Positions 60,249 to 64,000 of a stretch of 64,000 nt of DNA are shown here, in pieces; position 1 is the stretch's first letter; the number at the start of each line of letters is the position of its first letter. Below the pieces are notes generated by a model. That model was not told the origin of the DNA. It was given only the letters and a program-made list of their open reading frames with translations, and made no database searches. Location of the stretch: NCBI GenBank assembly GCA_025463985.1, contig JAODBM010000114.1, positions 45,643 to 109,642 of the forward strand. The letters are read 5' to 3'. Source of the stretch: Acidimicrobiales bacterium. Its GTDB lineage: Bacteria; Actinomycetota; Acidimicrobiia; Acidimicrobiales; Iamiaceae. Position numbers and translations under genes: made by a program.

Positions 60249-63200
60249 ATGCGTCGCCGCCTGTTCCCGTCCGCCCTCGCGCCGATGGCGGTGTCCGTCG
60301 TGGTCGTCAGCCTCCTCGGGTCGGCCTCGGTCGCCGCGCCGTCGGCGGCCGCGGCTAGCTGGGCGCCGAGCGTCTCCTGCAGCGAACCGCCGAGCCACAC
60401 CATCGCCCAGGTGCAGGGTCCGGGCGCCACGTCGCCCATCCCGCCGGACACGCCGGTGAGCGTCGAGGGCGTCGTCACGGCCGATCACCGCGTCGGCGGG
60501 TTCGCCGGCGTCTACATCCAGTCGATCGGCAGCGGGGCCGGGCGACGCGTTGCGGCCGGGGTGCCGTCCGACGGGCTCTTCGTGGGGCTCGGTGCCGTGC
60601 CCGGCGCCGGGCCGCTCGCCATCGGCGAGCGTCTGCGGGTGGCTGGCACCGTGGCCGAGCGCGGTGGCCTCACCGAGCTGGTCGTCGCCACGGCCACCGA
60701 CCTCGCCTCGTGCGGCACCGCGCCGTCGCCCGCACCGGTGCCGCTCGCGCTCCCGGCGTCGGACGCGGAACGGGAGTCGGTCGAGGGCATGGCCGTGCGG
60801 CCGGTCGGGCCGTTCACCGTCTCCGACGTGGCTGGCCTCGACCGCTACGGCGAGGCGGTCCTGCGCGCCGGCGCCGAGCCCGCGGTCGTCCCCACCGATG
60901 CCTACCGGCCGCGGTCGGCCGCTGCAATCGCGCTCGCGGCGCGGAACGCGGCGCGTCGGCTGGTCCTCGACGACGCCCGCAGCGCCCGCCTCAGCAACCG
61001 CGTCGAGCCGCCGTACGAGTCGAAGACCAACCCGGTGCGGGTCGGCGACCGCGTCGCACGCTTCGGCCCGACCGTGCTCTCGTTCGCGTTCGGTGACTGG
61101 CGGCTGCAGCCGACCACGCCGGTGGACGCGTCCACGCCGGCCGCGGCGCGAACCACCTTCACCCGCACCAACCCGCGGGTGCCAACTCCGGATCGGGTGG
61201 GCGGCGACCTGCGGCTGGCCGGCCTCAACGTCCACAACTACTTCGTGCACTTCGGCGGGCTGGCGCGCGGCGCGGCCGACCCCGCGGCGCTCGCTCTGCA
61301 GCAGGCGAAGATCGTCTCGGCTGTCCGAGGGCTGCAGGCCGACGTGGTGGCCCTGTCGGAGGTCGAGAACTCGGTTCGCTTCTCGCCCGACCAGCCCCAG
61401 CTCGCGCTCCAGCAGCTGGTGGGCGCGCTCGACGCCGCCGATCCCGCCCACCCGTGGGACTACGTCCGGACGCCGAGCGGCCTGCGCCCGCCGGAGCGCC
61501 AAGACGTGATCACCACCGCCATCATCTTCCGGCCGGCCGCGGTGACGCCGGTGGGCCCGAGCGTCACCGGCGACGACGAGCGGGTGTGGTCGAACGCTCG
61601 TCCGCCCCTCGCCCAGACGTTCCGCCGTGGCGCCGCCACCTTCACCGTCGTCGCCAACCACCTCAAGTCGAAGAGCGCGGGGGTGCCCCCCACGGGCGAC
61701 AACGCTGATGCTGGCGACGGGCAGGGGCCGTACAACGGCGATCGCACCCGTCAGGCCGGGTCCTTGGCCCAGTTCGTCGACCGGCTGAAGGCGTCGAGCG
61801 GCAGCTCCGACGTGGCCCTCCTCGGCGACTTCAACGCCTATGGGCACGAGGACCCCATCCAGGTGCTCGCCGGCCACGGCCTCATCGACGTCGAGCAGGC
61901 CCGGGGCCACGGTGAGCACTCCTATGTGTTCGGTGGTGAATCGGGGTCGCTCGATCACGTGCTCGTCACGCCGTCGCTGCTGTCCAAGGTCACCGGCATC
62001 GACATCTGGAACGTGAACGCCGAGGAATCGGCGGCGTTCGACTACGCGGGCTACCCGCCGTACTACGACCGCGGGCCGTTCCGCTCCAGCGACCACGATC
62101 CCGTGGTCGTCGGGCTCCGCACGAGCTCGCGACCGCTCCCGCCGATGCCACCGGCGCCGCCAGCGCGACCGTCTCCGGTCCCGATCGAGCTGCAGGTGCT
62201 GGCGATCAACGACCTGCACGGGCGGCTCGAGGCGCCGGCCAGCCTCCCCCCGCCCGACCGACGGCCGATCGGCGGCATGGGCCAGGTGGCCGGCTTGGTC
62301 GGGCAGCTGCGCCTGGCAAATCCCAACACGGTCTTCGTGTCGGCCGGCGACAACATCGGTGCGTCGACGTTCGTCTCGGCTGTCGACGGCGACACGCCGA
62401 CCATCGATGCGCTCAATGCGTCCGGCCTTGCGGTCTCCGCGCTCGGCAACCACGAGCTCGACCGGGGGTTTGCCGACCTCGAAGGCCGCGTCGTGCCGCG
62501 CGCCCGCTTCCCGTACCTGGCGGCCAACGTGTACAAGGACGGCCGGCGCGCGCTGCCGGCCTTACGGATCCAGCGGATCGGCGGCGTGCGCGTCGCCACC
62601 ATCGGGGTGGTCACCGAGGAGACCCGCTCGCTCGTGAACCCCGCGGGCATCGCTGGCCTCGAGATCCGCGATCCCGTCGCCGAGGCCGACGCCGTCGCCG
62701 CGCAGCTCAAGGACGGCAACCCGGCCAACGGCGAGGCCGACGTCGTCCTGCTGTTGGCGCACGAGGGCGCGGCACCCGATCACACTGGGTCACCGGGCGC
62801 GCTCGCGGCCGACCCGACGTTCGGCCCGTTCGTGCGATCGAGCCCCGCGATCGACGCGGTCATCAGCGGCCACACGCATCAGGCGTACGCGTTCGAGGTC
62901 CCGCTCGCGGCGCGAGTGCCGCTGGCGACGGCGCCCGACGACTGGAGCCGCGGGTTGCGGCCGGTGGTCCAAGCCCTCGACTACGGCGTGAAGCTGGGTT
63001 GCATCACGCTCACGTTCGATCCGGTCGCCCACCGCGTCGTCCGGTCGCGAGCGGAGCTGCTGGACGTGGTCGGCGCACCGGTCGACGCACGGGTCCAGGC
63101 CATCGTCGACGCGGCCGAGGCGAAGGCGGCCGTGCTCGGCCTGCGGCCCGTCGGCTCGATCACCGCCGACATCCTGCGCGGGCGACCGGGCGCACCCGAG

Positions 63201-63773
63201 GACCGTGGCGTGGAGTCGGTGCTCGGCAACTTCATCGCTGACGTCCAGCTCGCCGCGACCCGGGACACCGGCCGCGGCGGCGCGCAGCTCGCGCTCACCA
63301 ACGCCGGTGGCCTGCGTGCGGACCTGCGGCGCGGCCCCAAGGGGGTAGTCAGGTACGCCGACGCGTTCGCCGTGCAGCCGTTTGCCAACGACGTCGTGAC
63401 CAAGACGTTCACGGGCGCCCAGCTCGCCGATGCCCTCGAGCAGCAGTGGCAGCCGGCCGGCACGGGGCAGCGCGTGCTGTGGCTCGGGGTCTCGAAGGGC
63501 GTGACCTACAGCTACGAACCCGCCGCGCCGCTCGGCCACCACGTCCGGCGCGCCACGTTGCGCCTTGACGGGCGACCGGTCGACCCGGCGGGTTCCTATC
63601 GCGTGACGTCGAACTCGTTCCTCGCCGCCGGCGGTGACCACTTCACCGCGTTGGCCGCCGGCACCGACCGCTCCACGACCGGCGACAACGACCTCACGAT
63701 GCTCGTCGCCTACCTCGCCGCACACTCCCCCGTCACCCCCGACCCCACCCCCCGCACAACCCCCGTCTCCTGA
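60249..63773 (+). CDS. Secreted ExeM-type nuclease fused to 5'-nucleotidase
   Basis: A protein of about 1,174 residues. Signal peptide MRRRLFPSALAPMAVSVVVV with an ASVAA-type cleavage region. Residues 40-170 have an OB-like ExeM domain (VEGVVTADHRVGGFAGVYIQS). The endonuclease-exonuclease-phosphatase domain follows: VVALSEVENS, FTVVANHLKSKSAG, LLGDFNAYGHEDP and SLDHVLVTPS. The third part is a calcineurin-type 5'-nucleotidase with LAINDLHGRLEAP, VSAGDNIGAS, LGNHELDRGF and ISGHTHQAY, then a C-terminal domain ALTNAGGLRADL and VQPFANDV. Extracellular DNA degradation plus phosphate release. ATG at 60249. Confidence 0.9.
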   Translation: MRRRLFPSALAPMAVSVVVVSLLGSASVAAPSAAAASWAPSVSCSEPPSHTIAQVQGPGATSPIPPDTPVSVEGVVTADHRVGGFAGVYIQSIGSGAGRRVAAGVPSDGLFVGLGAVPGAGPLAIGERLRVAGTVAERGGLTELVVATATDLASCGTAPSPAPVPLALPASDAERESVEGMAVRPVGPFTVSDVAGLDRYGEAVLRAGAEPAVVPTDAYRPRSAAAIALAARNAARRLVLDDARSARLSNRVEPPYESKTNPVRVGDRVARFGPTVLSFAFGDWRLQPTTPVDASTPAAARTTFTRTNPRVPTPDRVGGDLRLAGLNVHNYFVHFGGLARGAADPAALALQQAKIVSAVRGLQADVVALSEVENSVRFSPDQPQLALQQLVGALDAADPAHPWDYVRTPSGLRPPERQDVITTAIIFRPAAVTPVGPSVTGDDERVWSNARPPLAQTFRRGAATFTVVANHLKSKSAGVPPTGDNADAGDGQGPYNGDRTRQAGSLAQFVDRLKASSGSSDVALLGDFNAYGHEDPIQVLAGHGLIDVEQARGHGEHSYVFGGESGSLDHVLVTPSLLSKVTGIDIWNVNAEESAAFDYAGYPPYYDRGPFRSSDHDPVVVGLRTSSRPLPPMPPAPPARPSPVPIELQVLAINDLHGRLEAPASLPPPDRRPIGGMGQVAGLVGQLRLANPNTVFVSAGDNIGASTFVSAVDGDTPTIDALNASGLAVSALGNHELDRGFADLEGRVVPRARFPYLAANVYKDGRRALPALRIQRIGGVRVATIGVVTEETRSLVNPAGIAGLEIRDPVAEADAVAAQLKDGNPANGEADVVLLLAHEGAAPDHTGSPGALAADPTFGPFVRSSPAIDAVISGHTHQAYAFEVPLAARVPLATAPDDWSRGLRPVVQALDYGVKLGCITLTFDPVAHRVVRSRAELLDVVGAPVDARVQAIVDAAEAKAAVLGLRPVGSITADILRGRPGAPEDRGVESVLGNFIADVQLAATRDTGRGGAQLALTNAGGLRADLRRGPKGVVRYADAFAVQPFANDVVTKTFTGAQLADALEQQWQPAGTGQRVLWLGVSKGVTYSYEPAAPLGHHVRRATLRLDGRPVDPAGSYRVTSNSFLAAGGDHFTALAAGTDRSTTGDNDLTMLVAYLAAHSPVTPDPTPRTTPVS

Positions 63774-64000
63774 CCCACCCGCCCGGCCCGCGCCGACGTG
63801 CTGGCCGCGGCGGGGTGGCGGGGTGGCGCGGGGCCGCGGGGCGCGGTTGGTGGTGGGCCTTGGGCGGTTGGCGCGAGGCGGTGGGCGGTTGGCGCGGTGC
63901 GGGTGGTGCGGGTGGCGGGCGCCGGGAGGCGGTGGCAGTGATGTGCCGCGGGTGGCGTGCGCGGGTCGGCGGACGCCGGTCATGTGCGTGGGCGGCGTGC
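63774..64000. repeat. GC-rich low-complexity DNA at the window end
   Basis: Short GCGGGTGGTGCGGGTGG and GTTGGCGCGG-type repeats start after the nuclease stop codon and run to the end. No gene is seen. Confidence 0.5.

Overview
The window is GC-rich chromosomal DNA from an actinobacterium. The evidence is a WhiB protein, F420/LLM-type flavin oxidoreductases, a polyphosphate-glucokinase, a DUF222-HNH nuclease, LGFP repeats, many GTG starts and leaderless-looking promoters. The gene set would suit an uncultured Acidimicrobiia-like lineage, but that rank is inference. Into this host DNA a 20-kb element with a visibly lower GC content is inserted.

Left host segment (1-7.3 kb): DUF4031 and SnoaL-like genes; an azlCD branched-chain amino-acid exporter; larB-larC for the nickel-pincer cofactor; pheA (prephenate dehydratase); two serine tRNAs (UGA and GCU anticodons) in opposite orientations; a secreted beta-domain protein; and a YjbQ-family enzyme.

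Integrated element (7,320-27,356): it is bounded by a perfect 44-bp direct repeat equal to the 5' half of a tRNA-Arg(ACG). The left copy is a dead half gene behind the native upstream DNA. The right copy rebuilds the complete tRNA (27,315-27,388). At the right end sit a tyrosine integrase, an excisionase-like HTH protein, a small actinobacterial element protein and a P4/D5-type primase-helicase, then zinc-binding proteins and a serine recombinase with a palindrome at its promoter. The cargo is defensive. One block is a restriction-modification locus with two DNA methyltransferases facing an McrB/McrC pair, plus a PD-(D/E)XK-like protein. The other is a three-gene operon of a DUF3696 AAA ATPase, a stand-alone TOPRIM protein and a DUF262 protein. 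That operon is the best candidate for an undescribed system here.

Right host segment (27.4-64 kb): small oxidoreductase-type genes, a Fic remnant, LLM flavoproteins, a frameshifted winged-helix gene, an Hsp15-like S4 protein, a DUF222-HNH nuclease, a glucose cluster (GH63-like glucosidase, glucose dehydrogenase, polyphosphate glucokinase), an ABC1/UbiB kinase, a phosphotransferase preceded by a 54-bp tandem repeat that encodes a peptide repeat, hemerythrin/TetR and MFS/TetR divergent pairs, a large membrane protein, a lipoprotein hydrolase with LGFP repeats, a degenerate PAS-EAL protein, YqeY, WhiB, an N-acyl-D-amino-acid deacylase-like amidohydrolase, a serine hydrolase and a giant secreted nuclease/5'-nucleotidase.

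Several intergenic spaces hold GC-rich minisatellites that begin at or near gene ends. These, together with several frameshifted or internally deleted genes, suggest repeat-prone, decaying DNA between the conserved genes.
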